A DNA stretch of 64,000 nucleotides from Euonymus europaeus (lineage: Eukaryota > Streptophyta > Magnoliopsida > Celastrales > Celastraceae), in the NCBI GenBank assembly GCA_963580455.1, contig OY756960.1:10478001-10542000 (forward strand), read 5' to 3'. The notes beneath the pieces are model-generated. The model did not search any database. It had not been told where the DNA came from and worked only from the letters and a program-made list of their open reading frames with translations. The position numbers and the translations under genes were made by a program. Of the stretch, positions 63,564 through 64,000 are shown piece after piece (position 1 is the stretch's first letter; the number at the start of each line of letters is the position of its first letter).

Positions 63564-64000
63564 ATTTCAAATTTTACGAGTATAAGCTTCCTAGATTATT
63601 TCCTTGCCGAAACACCAACTTTCTATGACAAATGGATAAAAACCGTTAAAAGCTACTCCATAGATAGAGTTGAGCAACTTCGGACCATGAAAGTTGCTCG
63701 GTGTACACTTTTTAGTGTTCTTCTATGTCAAATTTTACGAGTATAACTTCCTAGATTATTTCGATTCCAAAACACCAACTTTCTATGCCAAATGGACAAA
63801 AACCGTTAAACCTCCTCCATAGATAGAGTTGAGCAACTTCGGACCATGAAAGTTGCTTGGTGTACACTTTTTATTGTTCTTCTATGTCAAATTTTACGAT
63901 TATAACTTCCTAGATTATTTTGATTCCAAAACACCAACTTTCTTTGAAAAATGGACAAAAACCGTTAAAAGCTCATCCATAGATACAGTTTAGCAACTTC
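63564..64000 (+). repeat. Satellite units to the window edge
   Basis: An l unit with TTTCCTTGCCGAAACACC, then a-like and b units; the array is still running at 64000. Satellite only. Confidence 0.85.

Larger units (their letters stand above)
22564..64000 (+). repeat. Satellite array, right arm (about 258 monomers)
   Basis: The same satellite resumes immediately after the LTR, in the same orientation and in the same monomer phase; the flanks join through the duplicated CTTCG. It runs to the window edge without another insertion. The monomer types of the left arm all recur. From about 51.9 kb further variants appear: a CTACATATCTTTGGCAAATGG-like type (k) and a GACAAATGGATAAAAACC type (l). The array is open at 64000, so its full size is unknown. 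No coding sequence is credible. Open frames of about 68, 78 or 103 residues arise because 160 or 161 bp is not a multiple of three, so a frame runs about 1.3-2 units before a stop. They repeat wherever the same monomer types are adjacent. Confidence 0.97.

Noticed and set aside
1..64000. rDNA intergenic spacer or telomeric repeat
   Set aside because: No rRNA sequence and no TTTAGGG runs. The repeat is a uniform array of about 160 bp.
1..64000. Satellite derived from a protein-coding tandem repeat
   Set aside because: Length differences of 1 bp between types are tolerated everywhere and stops occur in all frames, so no selection on a reading frame is visible.

Overview
The window is almost entirely one plant-type tandem satellite DNA. 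About 61.7 kb of the 64 kb is a head-to-tail array of roughly 385 monomers, each 159-161 bp, all in the same orientation on the + strand. A single 2,264-bp insertion (20300-22563) interrupts it. The insertion begins TGTTGG, ends CCAACA and is flanked by a perfect 5-bp duplication (CTTCG), so I read it as a solo LTR of an LTR retrotransposon lying on the - strand. I see no protein-coding gene, tRNA, rRNA or CRISPR array. The many 60-130 residue open frames are the same satellite sequence read over and over. The nucleosome-scale AT-rich monomer, the higher-order structure and the plant-style LTR suggest centromeric, pericentromeric or knob heterochromatin of a flowering plant. I do not recognise the satellite family or the species.

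Monomers fall into recurring sequence types, labelled here a, b, c, d, e, f, h, i, j, k and l. They differ by diagnostic substitutions and 1-bp indels. Types c, d, f, h, k and most l carry a HindIII site (AAGCTT) where a, b, e, i and j have a 1-bp deletion. Each monomer also carries a dyad: GAGCAACTT, about 10 nt, then AAGTTGCTC, intact or decayed according to type. The retrotransposon inserted inside this dyad.

The types are arranged in overlapping higher-order repeats (HORs). From left to right: 1-8 kb holds a 642-bp c-i-d-b tetramer, single at 1603 and tripled at 4645-6570, inside a larger duplication. 8.4-12 kb is rich in a CGACGGAC subtype. 14.08-16.15 and 17.29-19.36 kb are copies 3,207 bp apart. 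20.3-22.6 kb is the LTR. 23.46-27.57 kb is a nearly identical 1,920-bp 12-mer. 27.4-31.5 kb has a 1,760/1,759-bp 11-mer. 33.6-41.3 kb has copies 2,403 and about 3,512-3,521 bp apart. 41.94-51.53 kb is a 4.8-kb, roughly 30-monomer tandem duplication. 53-61 kb has copies 5,435 bp apart plus a 1,119-bp 7-mer. 62.92-63.56 kb is a 322-bp dimer. The right-hand 12 kb holds the most diverged types (k and l).

The layout fits repeated unequal exchange or replication-slippage amplification at several scales, with local conversion, in methylated chromatin, and one retrotransposon insertion later reduced to a solo LTR. All alignments were made by eye, so block edges are approximate to about one monomer unless exact positions are stated.
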